Below the pieces are notes generated by a model. That model ran no database searches and was not told the DNA's origin. It worked only from the letters and a program-made list of their open reading frames with translations. Source: Saprospiraceae bacterium (lineage in GTDB: Bacteria; Bacteroidota; Bacteroidia; Chitinophagales; Saprospiraceae). Taken from it: DNA of 64,000 bases. This document shows positions 33,556-43,673 of the stretch, piece after piece (the stretch's first letter is position 1; each line of letters starts with the position of its first letter). The stretch is taken from assembly GCA_013360405.1 (NCBI GenBank), contig JABWBR010000058.1, forward strand, positions 1-64,000, in the 5' to 3' direction. Made by a program: the position numbers and the translations under genes.

Positions 33556-36445
33556 CCCCTTGGGAAACACTACTGTGTCTTTCGACAATAACTCCGTAGA
33601 TGCAGAAAGCTACCACTGGGATTTCGGCAACGGAGAGACAAGTACGGAAAATGCGCCTACTCATACTTATGGCGCCGATGGCGATTATACCGTGACGCTT
33701 ATCGCCACCAACGCTTGCGGCAGCGATACGTCTCAGCAGACCGTAACCATTCTCACTCCGCCCGATAATGCCGGGTTTAGCAGTACTGCAACCGAAGGAT
33801 GCGCGCCCTTGGAAGTAACCTTTAGCGCTACTCCGCAGGGGCCCGGCCTGACCTATGCCTGGACCTTCGAAGGCGGCACGCCGACTACCTCAACTGATGC
33901 CAACCCCTCCGTGATGTATGCTTTCCCCGGCGATTACGAAGTTGTACTGATCGTGAGCAATGCGGCGGGATCAGATACGGCTACCACGACCAACGCGGTG
34001 ACGGTGACGGGCGGCCCGACTGCAGGCTTTACGGCCGATAACCCGTTGGGGTCTGTTACCGTATCGTTTGGCAATTCTTCGGTAAATGCGGACGGCTATA
34101 ACTGGGATTTCGGCGATAATTCGACAAGTACGGATAATGCGCCTACCCACTCTTATAGCGCCGATGGCGAATATACAGTAACACTTATCGCCACAAATGC
34201 TTGCGGCAGTGATACCTCACAGCAGACCGTGACCATTCTCACGCCGCCTACCCATGCCGGCTTCAGCAGTTCTACAACCGAAGGGTGCGCGCCACTGGAA
34301 GTTACCTTTAGCGCTACTCCACAGGGGCCCGGCTTATCTTATGCGTGGACCTTCGAAGGCGGCACGCCGACCACTTCAACCGATGCCAACCCCTCCGTGA
34401 TGTATGCTTTCCCCGGCGATTACGAGGTTGTGCTGATTGTGAGCAATGCGGCAGGGTCAGACACGGCTACCACGACCAATGCGGTGGCGGTGACAGGCGG
34501 CCCTACTGTCGGATTTACCGCCGATAATACGCTGGGGTCGGTTACTGTTTCTTTTGGTAATTCATCTGTAAATGCTACCGGCTTCAGTTGGAATTTTGGC
34601 GACGGTGAAACCAGCGCCGAAACCTCTCCGGAGCATAACTATGAAGCCGACGGCGATTATATCGTAACCCTCATCGCAAGCAATGCCTGTGGCAACGACA
34701 CTACAGAGCAGGTGGTGACCATCCTCACACCCCCGGTAGCCGGCATAAGCAGCGGAGCTACAACGGGTTGCGCAGGCTTGGAAGTGGCCTACAGCGCGTC
34801 TCCACAGGGAGATGGATTAACTTACGAATGGGTATTTGAAGGCGGTTCACCCAGCGCTTCTACCGATGCCAACCCGGTGGTAACCTATGCCACCCCCGGT
34901 GTGTATGGCGCGATACTTATTGTGACAAATGCGGCCGGCTCCGACACCATGGAGCAAGCCGATTATGTGATCGTGACGGGCGGACCTTCGGCTTCTTTTA
35001 CGAATAGTGTAAACGGCCATGACGTCTTTTTTACCAATACCTCGATAAATTCTACCACGAGTAGCTGGGATTTTGGTGACGGACAGAGCTCTTCCGACCT
35101 CTCTCCGCATCACACCTATTCGGAGCCGGGAACCTACCTCGTTACCTTAACCGTAGAAAACGACTGCGGGCAAAGCGTGTTTTCGGAAACGGTAGTGATC
35201 GACGAAGACTTGCCCATTGCTGATTTTGAAGCAAATGTGCATGAAGGCTGTGCACCATTGACCATTCAATTCACCTCACAGGCTATCAATGCCGACAGCT
35301 TGTGGTGGGAATTCCCGGGAGGTAATCCCAGTAGCTCGAGCGAAAGCAACCCCTTCGTAGTATACGACATGCCGGGCGCCTACAATGTCACGCTGATTGC
35401 TTTTAACACAGCAGGCAGCGCTTCGCTGACCAGGTCGTCCTGGGTAGTCATACAACCGGCCCCGGAAGCCGCTTTTGAGTCGGCAGCAGACGTGGTGACC
35501 GTGCAATTCACGAATAACTCAATAAACGCTACTACCTTTTTCTGGTCCTTCGGCGATGGCAATACAAGCAATGAAGAATCTCCCGCGCACGTTTATCCGG
35601 GAGCGGGTAGTTTTACCGTGCAGTTAATTGCTACCGGTATATGCGGGTCGGATACCACCGAACAAACCATCGTAATTGAAGGACAGGCGCCGGCGCCGGA
35701 TTTTACCACAAATGTCAATGGCGGCTGTGCGCCGGTAACCGTACAATTTACCGATGAGTCAGATGGAAACCCTACGGCCTGGTCCTGGTCGTTCCCGGGA
35801 GGAACCCCGGCTACGTCAACCGAGCAAAACCCGGTAGTGACTTATGATGCCGCAGGCGAATACGGTGTAGAGTTGACTGTTACCAATGCATTTGGTTCAG
35901 AAAACCTGAGTGTGTCACCGGTACTTTTCGTTGATGACCTGCCGCAGGCAGCGTTTACCTACCAAACGAGCGTCTTACAGGTGGATTTTGCCGTGACAGA
36001 TGCACAAGTAGGTGTGTCGTATCACTGGGAATTTGGCGACGGCGCCACCGGTGACGGCCCTGTCGCCGGGCATGAATACTCCGGACCGGGTTCGTATACG
36101 GTCAAGCTGATAGCCTCAAATGATTGCGGAGAAAGTACGACAACCCAGGAAATACAGCTCATCATTGACGCCACTACAGATCAGGATAAGCCGGCAAATC
36201 AACTACATTTATATCCCAATCCAAATGACGGACATTTCACCCTCAACGGGGAATTATACGGCGAGCAAGTTGCCTTGTTGACCATTTTTAATGCCATTGG
36301 GCAAAAAGTGGATCAACGCATTAAACAGGTAGTACAAAACCGCTTAGCGGAGCGCTACCAGCTTGAGCAACTTCCGGCAGGCGTGTACTATCTGGTAGTT
36401 GAGGTAAATGCAAAAACCTATTATTTAAGCTTTATAATACCTTAA
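33534..36445 (+). CDS. PKD array and T9SS type A sorting domain, C-terminal part of the metalloprotease gene
   Basis: Continues the preceding gene one base out of frame: SGFAANNPLGNTTVSFDNNS follows directly if one C of the CCCC at 33530-33533 is removed. The fusion would be about 1889 residues. This part has roughly ten PKD modules with WDFGDG/WNFGDG strands, including near-identical copies with GFSSTATEGCAPLEVTF (162-residue period). The last 80 residues, LHLYPNPNDGHFTLNGEL and AIGQKVDQRI, are a T9SS type A sorting domain. An internal Met start (33491) in the same frame has no signal peptide, so this part alone would not be exported. The break is an assembly error, a true mutation or a phase-variable tract. 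Confidence 0.85.
33771..34740. repeat. Near-identical 486-bp tandem repeats within the PKD array
   Basis: The unit starting CCGGGTTTAGCAG (33771) recurs at 34257 (offset 486) and, diverged, at 34740 (offset 483). Adjacent copies share long runs such as CCAACCCCTCCGTGATGTAT, suggesting recent duplication. Confidence 0.8.
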
Positions 36446-36466
36446 CAGTCGACAGAATTGACAACG

Positions 36467-39400
36467 ATGAAACTACGCTTTACGCTCTTTTTTACGCTTT
36501 TTGTTATTGTAATAGGATGGTCACAGCCGCCAAATGACGAATGTACCGGTGCTCAACAGCTAAGCCTGAGTACTCCTCCTGCTTGCCCTTCTACGGCGGG
36601 GGTAACTAATACATTTAACACAAATAATAATAATGCGACGCCGACTTCTCCTTATCCCGAATTTTCGGCCTGTGACGTGGGGGGGTCTACCGATGCGCCC
36701 GCCTCTGAAGTTTGGTACCGCTTTACGGCTACCTCAAATATCATTGACATTTCAATAACCGGGCAGCTCAATACGCCCAATATTGTCTTGTTTACCGGAA
36801 GCAATTGCAGTTTTCTTACGCCGGTGTATTGCGCCAGTGCGCCGCTCAACGCGGGGTCTTTGGCCGTAAGTATAAATGTGCTGCAGGGCCAGACCTACTT
36901 CTTGTTTGTCTCCGGAGGCACAGTAGACGATACCGGCAACTTCACACTGGCCATTACCAGTCGGCGCGATTGTAGTCCCTGCCTGTTGGGCAACGTATTT
37001 TCCGCATCTCCGCCGCCGCTGAACGGTACTTATAATTCAGGACAAGAAGTCAACTTCTGTTTTACTATTGACCAATGGGATGTCACCTCCACCATCGAGT
37101 GGTTGCATGCCATTGAATTAAATATCGGCCCGGGTTGGGATATCACCTCCCTGAGCCCCAATCCTCCGCCTTCCTGCGACGGCCAGGGGCAATGGGGTTT
37201 TTACAACTCCTGGGTGGGAAGCAATACCGGCATGGTATTCGGCCCCGGCTTTGCCTACGATTCCTCACTGGGCGGCCCCTTTGACGGCAACCCCGGCAAT
37301 AACTGGGGCGACGGCGGTTCCAACGGAGGCATCAACTGTTCTTTAATCGGCACCTCGGCGCCCGCCGTTACATTTTGTTGGACGATAACCGTTGCGGACT
37401 GTCCGCCCAACAGCACGGGCAATAACCTCAATATGTCGGTGCAGGTCTGGTCGGATGGCGACTCCGGTTCGTGGACCCAGACCGGCTGCAATTCGGGAAC
37501 AACATTCGATTTCTTTGCTACGGCCGTGTGTTGCAACGACAACCCTCCCATCGTAGTGCCTACCAACACGAGTTGCCCTGGCGCCAGCAATGGCAGTATC
37601 ACTGCATCAGGAGGCAGTACGCCAGGCACCGTTTATAACTGGAATGTCTTTAATAGTACGGGGGGCATCGTTTATTCATGCGATGCCTGCCCCGGGCCTA
37701 TTTCTGTCAATAACCTTCCGGCAGGTACTTATTCGGTGCTGGCTACCAATATTCAGGCCAACTGTAGCCGGTCTACGCCGGCGGTGATCGCCCCCGGTAC
37801 GCCGCCCACCGCTTCTGTCAGTCTGGTGGAACAACCCTGCCCGGGTGAAACTATTCAACTACAAGGCATGGCCTCTCCTGGCGGGCCCGGCACCACATAC
37901 GCCTGGACCGGCCCCGGCGGTTTTACTTCCAACCAGCAAAACCCCACCAATGCCTTATTGGCGGGAACATACAGCCTTGTGGTAACGACCAATGGTTGCC
38001 CGTCGGCGCCCGCTTCGATCAATGTGAATTTTATTACGGTAAATATAAATGCGACGGCTAATCCTGCCACAGTATGTCAGGGTGGGATGGTGACCCTTAC
38101 CGCTAACGGCGCGCAAACCTATAATTGGGTAAATACAACTACAGGCCAACTCGTGGGCTCAGGCGCCGGCATTACGGTAACTATGCAACAATCCAGCGTA
38201 TTTACGGTAACCGGTATCGATGTGAACGGATGTACGGGCATGGATGATGTGGCCGTAACCGTAAACCCGCCGCCCGTTATTTCTGTCTCTACATCAGGAA
38301 GTCTCTGTGCCGGCGAACCTGTTGTGCTTATCGCTACCGGCGCTAATACCTACGTATGGGCCGATAACCCTGGAGCGCCCAATCCCCGGACGGTTACGCT
38401 GCCGGCAGGGAGTTATACGTATAATGTGACCGGTACAACCACCGCAACGGGCTGTTCTGCGCCAGGCTCTGTTTCATTCATCGTGGCGCCGGCTGTGAAT
38501 GCAGCCATTACACCCTCTAACCCTACTATTTGTGGGGGATCTTCGATAACGCTCACAGGTACCGGAGGAATTACCTACAATTGGAGTACGGGGCAGAATA
38601 ACGTCAACCCCATTACGGTATCGCCCAATGCAACAACTAATTATATCGTCACGGTTACGAATGAAGACGGCTGTACCGATATCGCTTCTGTGACGGTCAA
38701 CGTGACCCCTCCGCTGCCTGCACCTGCTATTTCGTGTGGTAATATTACCCCCAATTCCGTGCAGTTTGTTTGGCCGGCAGTGCCCGGCGCCTCGGTATAC
38801 GATGTAGTAGTCGGCACGGGACAAATCGGCACACTCGCGGGCACAACTTATACCGTCAGCAACCTGCTGCCCGGCGAAACCGTTACGATTACCGTGACCG
38901 CCCAAAGCGGCGGCGCTTGCCCTGGCAGCGCTTCTACTTTTAGCTGCACATCGCAAAACTGCCCACCCGTCGGCGTTGATGCATTACCCCTGGATCCCTT
39001 CTGTCTGTCGCCCACGCTCCAACCCGACACCTTGTTCGTGACGGTCACGGGTGGATCCGGCAACGGCACGGTTTCATGGAATGGCCCTGGTGTGCTCAAT
39101 ACGCCATTTTTAGACTTTTTTGATCCCCTGATTGCCGGAGAAGGTACCCATGCGATCGTGGCTTCTTATGTAGAAGGGCAATGTACCTATACCGATACCC
39201 TGTTTGCCACTGTTTATCCAATTCCGACTGCCGATTTTACCCAGGATACCGGCCTGGTTTGTATCGACCAGTCTGTGATATTTACCTATACTGGAGATGC
39301 CGATACTACGGCTGCTTATAACTGGAATTTCGACGGGGGTAATGCCATGCCGGGCGCCGGACAGGGCCCCCAAACTGTATCGTGGGATGCGTCAGGTATT

Positions 39401-42400
39401 CAGACGATCACTTTGGTCGTGGAAGCCAACGGCTGTTTTTCCGATACGGCGGCCCTCGTAGTCACCGTGGAAGGCCCCTTGCAACTACCCGTGATCAATT
39501 GTGCCGGCGCTACAACGACTTCCGCTACTTTCGATTGGAACGACGTGGCCGGCGCCACCGGCTATACCGTCGCCGTACTATCGGGGCAGACCGGTACGCA
39601 GACGGGTAATAGTTTTATGGTAAATAATATACAACCGGGAGAAGCAGTGACGATAGAGGTCACGGCCCAAACCGACAACGCCTGCGGCCCTGTGAGCGCC
39701 CAAACGACCTGTAATGCGGCCGACTGCCCCGGTTTTACAATTAATATTTCTCCCGTAAGCGATGTATGCCTCAACGGCGCTAATACGCCCTTGACGTTAA
39801 CCGCCAATGTAAGCGGAGGACAGGGCAACGGCACGCGTACCTGGAGCGGTCCCGGTATTGTCGATGCGGCTAATGGCGTCTTTGATCCCGCTGTTGCCGG
39901 CTCCGGAGTATATACACTTACGCTGACTTACGCCGAAGGCCCCTGCAGTGAAACTGCCAGCATTACTGTAGATGTATTTGATACGCCCACAGCCGATTTT
40001 ACCCTTAACCAGGATACGGTTTGTGTGAATGAAATCATCGTGGCAAGTTATACAGGCAGCGCCAATTCCGCAAACGCTACGTTCAACTGGAATTTCAACG
40101 GCGGCACGGCCAATCCCGGCACAGGTCCCGGCCCGCAATCGGTGAGTTGGCCCACAAGCGGTACAAAAATCATCAACCTGGTAGTGGCCGAAAACGGCTG
40201 TACCTCGCAGTCTTTTTCACAAACAATCCAGGTAGACGAACCCTTGTTGCCTCCGGTTATCAATTGTGCTACGACCACTTCTCAAATCATCTTTTCATGG
40301 GCTGATGTGAATAATGCGACAGGTTATAATGTGACCGTCCTCACCGGCCAGTCGGGCACGCAAAACGGCAATACCTATAACGTTACCGGCCTTTCTCCCG
40401 GCGATGTCGTCACCTTGGAAGTGGAAGCTATCAGTGGCAATGCCTGTATCAATTCCGTTGCGCAACAAACGTGCATCGCGGAAGATTGCGCAGCCGTCAA
40501 TCTGGCTATCGATAATGTTACGCCTATTTGTCTGGATGCATCCGCTGCGCCCATAACTATAGGTGTGCAAATAACAGGCGGCGTGGGCAACGGCACGCGC
40601 ACCTGGAGCGGCCCTGGTATCACCGACGCCGCTAACGGCGTTTTTGACCCCGATGTGGCCGGTCCCGGCACACATGTAATCCTGCTTGCTTACCAGGAGG
40701 GCAACTGCAACTACAACAGCAGCACGGCCATTGTGGTCAATGCCCAGCCTGTGGCTGTTTTTATCGCTACGCCGACAGTATGCGCAGGAGAAGATGCTAC
40801 GATAACATTCACGGGTAATACGGATTCCGGCGCTTCCTACAACTGGAATTTTGGCGGCGGCACGGCTACGCCGGGTACGGGTATCGGCCCCCACCAGGTG
40901 AACTGGGCCAATGCAGGTAATCCCACAATCAGTCTGACCGTGGTGGAAAATAACTGCGCTTCTGAGGCTTTTACAGCCAGTGTGACGGTAGAACAGCCGC
41001 TGAGCGCTCCCGTGATTAGCTGCTCAGGAACCAATACCTCGATTACGGTCAGCTGGCCGCAGGTAGCCGGCGCTGCCGACTATGCGATTGTCACCAACGG
41101 CCCTGCGCATACTATCAACCAGATTGATCCAACGACTTATTCGCTTACGGGTTTGAATCCCGGCGATATGGTGATGATCGAAGTTACCGCCAATTCTGCC
41201 GGCGTATGCCCTTCGGTTTCAAGCCAGACGACTTGTACCGCTACGGCTTGTCCGCCTGTAGTACTCAATATTACCCCGGTAGCTGCTTTGTGCAACAATG
41301 CCACACCGGTAACCCTTCTGGCGACCGCTACGGGCGGGGCGGGTGGAGGGGTATTTACCTGGAGCGGACCGGGCGTATCGCTGCAAGGCGCCAACTTTGT
41401 ATTTAACCCGGCTCAAGCCGGTGTGGGCCAGCATACGCTTACGGTGAATTATACGGAAGGCGTCTGTGATTATTCCGGCGCCACTACAGTAACGGTCAAT
41501 GCCGTGCCTACGGCTACCTTTACCGTGGTTTCTCCGGTTTGCGCGGGCAGCCCCTCGCAGATCACCTTCACCGGATCGGCTTCGGCTTCGGCCACTTATA
41601 CCTGGAACTTCAGCGGTGGCTCGGCTACCCCGGGAACCGGCGTTGGCCCGCATGCCGTAACCTGGGCTACAGCAGGTTCTCAAACAGTAAGTCTGACAGT
41701 AAATGACAATGGGTGTACCGCCAGTTCTTCAGCTAATGTGCAGGTAGATGCGCCGTTGGCAACGCCTGTGGTGACTTGCCAGCAAACGACCAGCACGTCT
41801 ATCGTATTCAGCTGGGCGCCGGTTAGCGGCGCTACCGGTTACCAGGTGGTAGATGTAGACGGCCCTGCCGGTATGCTTAGTGGCACTACTTATACCGTAA
41901 CGGGCCTTACGCCCAACCAGTCGGTGACCATCAACGTGATCGCCCAGGGCGTCGGTGCTTGCGGCAATAGCACAGGTACCGGCACCTGTATCGCACAAGA
42001 TTGCCCAACCAATGTACTGGCACTCAACGGCACTACGACAATCTGCTCGGGGCAAACGGCTTCCGTTAGCTTTGATTTCACCGGAAGTGGCGGATCCTAT
42101 TCGGTGGTCTACACCATCAACGGTGGAGCGCCGGTAACGGCCACGCTGGCCGACGGCGCTGCTGTAAGCCTGGGAGCACTCTCCGGCACTACTATACTGC
42201 AAGTTATCGAATATACCAATCTGGCCTTACCCGATTGCACCTACCCGGGCAACGCCTCCTGGACCGTCACGGTTAATCAACCTGTAAACGCAGGTACTGC
42301 GCTGGCGCCCGCGCGGCTTTGCGCAGGCAGTGCAACCCCCGTCAACCTGGCTGCCTTGATTACAGGCGCAACACCCGGCGGTACCTGGCAGGAAATCAGC

Positions 42401-43594
42401 ACGCCGCCTTCAACCGGGGGGGCGTTTAATGCGGGAGCCGCTACTTTCAATCCGGCAACCCAACTCCCTGGCGCCTACCGCTTCGTTTATCGCGTAGACG
42501 CCGTCGATCCTTGTCCAGATGCCCAGGTAGAAGTCCAGGTCATCATCGAAGCCGCTCCGGTAGCCGATGCGGGCGCCGATCAAACCATCACTTGTAACAC
42601 GACTGCTGTTTCGCTTGGCGGTACAGGCACTAGCACGGGGGCGGGAATTACATACAACTGGTCGGCTTCCGATCCCAATATAGTGATTGCAGACCCCAAT
42701 AATGTTGCCATCAATGCCACGCAGGGCGGCATCTATACGCTAACCGTAACCAATGATTTCGGTTGTTCGGACACCGATGAAGTAACCGTTGATGCAAATC
42801 TGGACGTGCCCGTTGCCGACCTGCAGGTTACGCCCATTACCTGTTTCCAGGCCAACGACGGCGTCATCACCATCGAAAACGTGAGCGGCGGCACAGGGCC
42901 TTATAGCTTCTCACTTAATGGGGGGCCATTTACGAGCCAGACACAATTTGCCTTCCTGGGCCCGGAAAATTATACGCTGGTTATCCAGGATCAGAACGGC
43001 TGTACTTCCGAGCTTGCCGCCGATATTTCGCAGCCGGAAGAACTGGTAGTGACACTAGTAACGAGCCTGGAAGGCAGCGACCGCACTATTGAATTAGGTG
43101 ACAGCGTTAGGCTGGCAGCCGTATATAACTCAGGTATACAGTTGGATACGATTATCTGGGAGCCCGACAGCATCGCTATGGGTAATTCGGTGGCTATTTG
43201 GGTATCGCCCGGCGTCACTACTCAATATACGGTTACAATAGTAGATGTGAACGGTTGTACCGATAGCGACAATACCATCATCGTAGTGCGCAAGCGCAGG
43301 CCGATTTATATTCCCAATGCTTTTTCACCCAATGACGACGGAATCAACGACATTTTATACATCCACAGCCGCGACAACCAGGTCAGGGAGGTCAAGTCAT
43401 TCCTGGTTTTCAACCGCTGGGGCGAAACCATGATAGAATTGCGCAACTTCCAGCCCAATAACCCTGCATTCGGGTGGGATGGCAGGCACCGCAGCCGTCC
43501 GATGAACCCGGGCGTTTACGTGTATTTTGCCGAAATCGAATTTATCGATGGCGAGATTGTGCTGTATAAGGGCGATGTGAATTTGCTGAGATAG
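36467..43594 (+). CDS. Giant Ig/FnIII-module surface protein with T9SS type B (CHU_C) C-terminus
   Basis: 2375 residues from the ATG at 36467 (MKLRFTLFFTLFVIVIGWSQ), which begins a signal peptide. N-terminal module: NDECTGAQQL, VWYRFTATSN. A central block of about 240 residues is repeated four to five times: a fibronectin III-like part (VINCAGATTTSATFDWNDVA, GATGYTVAVLSGQTG), an Ig-like part (GNGTRTWSGPGIVDAANGVF) and a PKD-like part (YNWNFDGG, PGTGxGP). The C-terminus (YIPNAFSPNDDGINDILYI, VFNRWGE, WDGRHRSRPMNPGVYVYFAE) is a CHU_C domain for type B secretion. Probably a long surface filament or adhesin. It follows the metalloprotease gene by 21 bp, so the two may be co-transcribed. Confidence 0.92.
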   Translation: MKLRFTLFFTLFVIVIGWSQPPNDECTGAQQLSLSTPPACPSTAGVTNTFNTNNNNATPTSPYPEFSACDVGGSTDAPASEVWYRFTATSNIIDISITGQLNTPNIVLFTGSNCSFLTPVYCASAPLNAGSLAVSINVLQGQTYFLFVSGGTVDDTGNFTLAITSRRDCSPCLLGNVFSASPPPLNGTYNSGQEVNFCFTIDQWDVTSTIEWLHAIELNIGPGWDITSLSPNPPPSCDGQGQWGFYNSWVGSNTGMVFGPGFAYDSSLGGPFDGNPGNNWGDGGSNGGINCSLIGTSAPAVTFCWTITVADCPPNSTGNNLNMSVQVWSDGDSGSWTQTGCNSGTTFDFFATAVCCNDNPPIVVPTNTSCPGASNGSITASGGSTPGTVYNWNVFNSTGGIVYSCDACPGPISVNNLPAGTYSVLATNIQANCSRSTPAVIAPGTPPTASVSLVEQPCPGETIQLQGMASPGGPGTTYAWTGPGGFTSNQQNPTNALLAGTYSLVVTTNGCPSAPASINVNFITVNINATANPATVCQGGMVTLTANGAQTYNWVNTTTGQLVGSGAGITVTMQQSSVFTVTGIDVNGCTGMDDVAVTVNPPPVISVSTSGSLCAGEPVVLIATGANTYVWADNPGAPNPRTVTLPAGSYTYNVTGTTTATGCSAPGSVSFIVAPAVNAAITPSNPTICGGSSITLTGTGGITYNWSTGQNNVNPITVSPNATTNYIVTVTNEDGCTDIASVTVNVTPPLPAPAISCGNITPNSVQFVWPAVPGASVYDVVVGTGQIGTLAGTTYTVSNLLPGETVTITVTAQSGGACPGSASTFSCTSQNCPPVGVDALPLDPFCLSPTLQPDTLFVTVTGGSGNGTVSWNGPGVLNTPFLDFFDPLIAGEGTHAIVASYVEGQCTYTDTLFATVYPIPTADFTQDTGLVCIDQSVIFTYTGDADTTAAYNWNFDGGNAMPGAGQGPQTVSWDASGIQTITLVVEANGCFSDTAALVVTVEGPLQLPVINCAGATTTSATFDWNDVAGATGYTVAVLSGQTGTQTGNSFMVNNIQPGEAVTIEVTAQTDNACGPVSAQTTCNAADCPGFTINISPVSDVCLNGANTPLTLTANVSGGQGNGTRTWSGPGIVDAANGVFDPAVAGSGVYTLTLTYAEGPCSETASITVDVFDTPTADFTLNQDTVCVNEIIVASYTGSANSANATFNWNFNGGTANPGTGPGPQSVSWPTSGTKIINLVVAENGCTSQSFSQTIQVDEPLLPPVINCATTTSQIIFSWADVNNATGYNVTVLTGQSGTQNGNTYNVTGLSPGDVVTLEVEAISGNACINSVAQQTCIAEDCAAVNLAIDNVTPICLDASAAPITIGVQITGGVGNGTRTWSGPGITDAANGVFDPDVAGPGTHVILLAYQEGNCNYNSSTAIVVNAQPVAVFIATPTVCAGEDATITFTGNTDSGASYNWNFGGGTATPGTGIGPHQVNWANAGNPTISLTVVENNCASEAFTASVTVEQPLSAPVISCSGTNTSITVSWPQVAGAADYAIVTNGPAHTINQIDPTTYSLTGLNPGDMVMIEVTANSAGVCPSVSSQTTCTATACPPVVLNITPVAALCNNATPVTLLATATGGAGGGVFTWSGPGVSLQGANFVFNPAQAGVGQHTLTVNYTEGVCDYSGATTVTVNAVPTATFTVVSPVCAGSPSQITFTGSASASATYTWNFSGGSATPGTGVGPHAVTWATAGSQTVSLTVNDNGCTASSSANVQVDAPLATPVVTCQQTTSTSIVFSWAPVSGATGYQVVDVDGPAGMLSGTTYTVTGLTPNQSVTINVIAQGVGACGNSTGTGTCIAQDCPTNVLALNGTTTICSGQTASVSFDFTGSGGSYSVVYTINGGAPVTATLADGAAVSLGALSGTTILQVIEYTNLALPDCTYPGNASWTVTVNQPVNAGTALAPARLCAGSATPVNLAALITGATPGGTWQEISTPPSTGGAFNAGAATFNPATQLPGAYRFVYRVDAVDPCPDAQVEVQVIIEAAPVADAGADQTITCNTTAVSLGGTGTSTGAGITYNWSASDPNIVIADPNNVAINATQGGIYTLTVTNDFGCSDTDEVTVDANLDVPVADLQVTPITCFQANDGVITIENVSGGTGPYSFSLNGGPFTSQTQFAFLGPENYTLVIQDQNGCTSELAADISQPEELVVTLVTSLEGSDRTIELGDSVRLAAVYNSGIQLDTIIWEPDSIAMGNSVAIWVSPGVTTQYTVTIVDVNGCTDSDNTIIVVRKRRPIYIPNAFSPNDDGINDILYIHSRDNQVREVKSFLVFNRWGETMIELRNFQPNNPAFGWDGRHRSRPMNPGVYVYFAEIEFIDGEIVLYKGDVNLLR

Positions 43595-43604
43595 GCAAAT
43601 GATT

Positions 43605-43672
43605 GAGGGTGAGAGAGTGGGAGTGTGAGTGTGAGAGGGAGTGATCCTAAGAATCTCACCCTCCCACACTCC
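43605..43672. repeat. Inverted GTGAG/CTCAC array between convergent genes
   Basis: Left arm built of GAGGGTGAGAGAGTGGGAGT-type units (43605-43644); right arm CTCACCCTCCCACACTCC (43655-43672). It lies between the convergent stops of the type B giant gene and the dynamin gene and could act as a bidirectional terminator. Confidence 0.75.
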
Positions 43673-43673
43673 A

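Noticed and set aside
33491-36445. Independent gene starting at 33491
   Set aside because: Its first 15 codons overlap the upstream reading out of frame and lack a signal peptide; the PKD array continues from the upstream gene after one base is removed.
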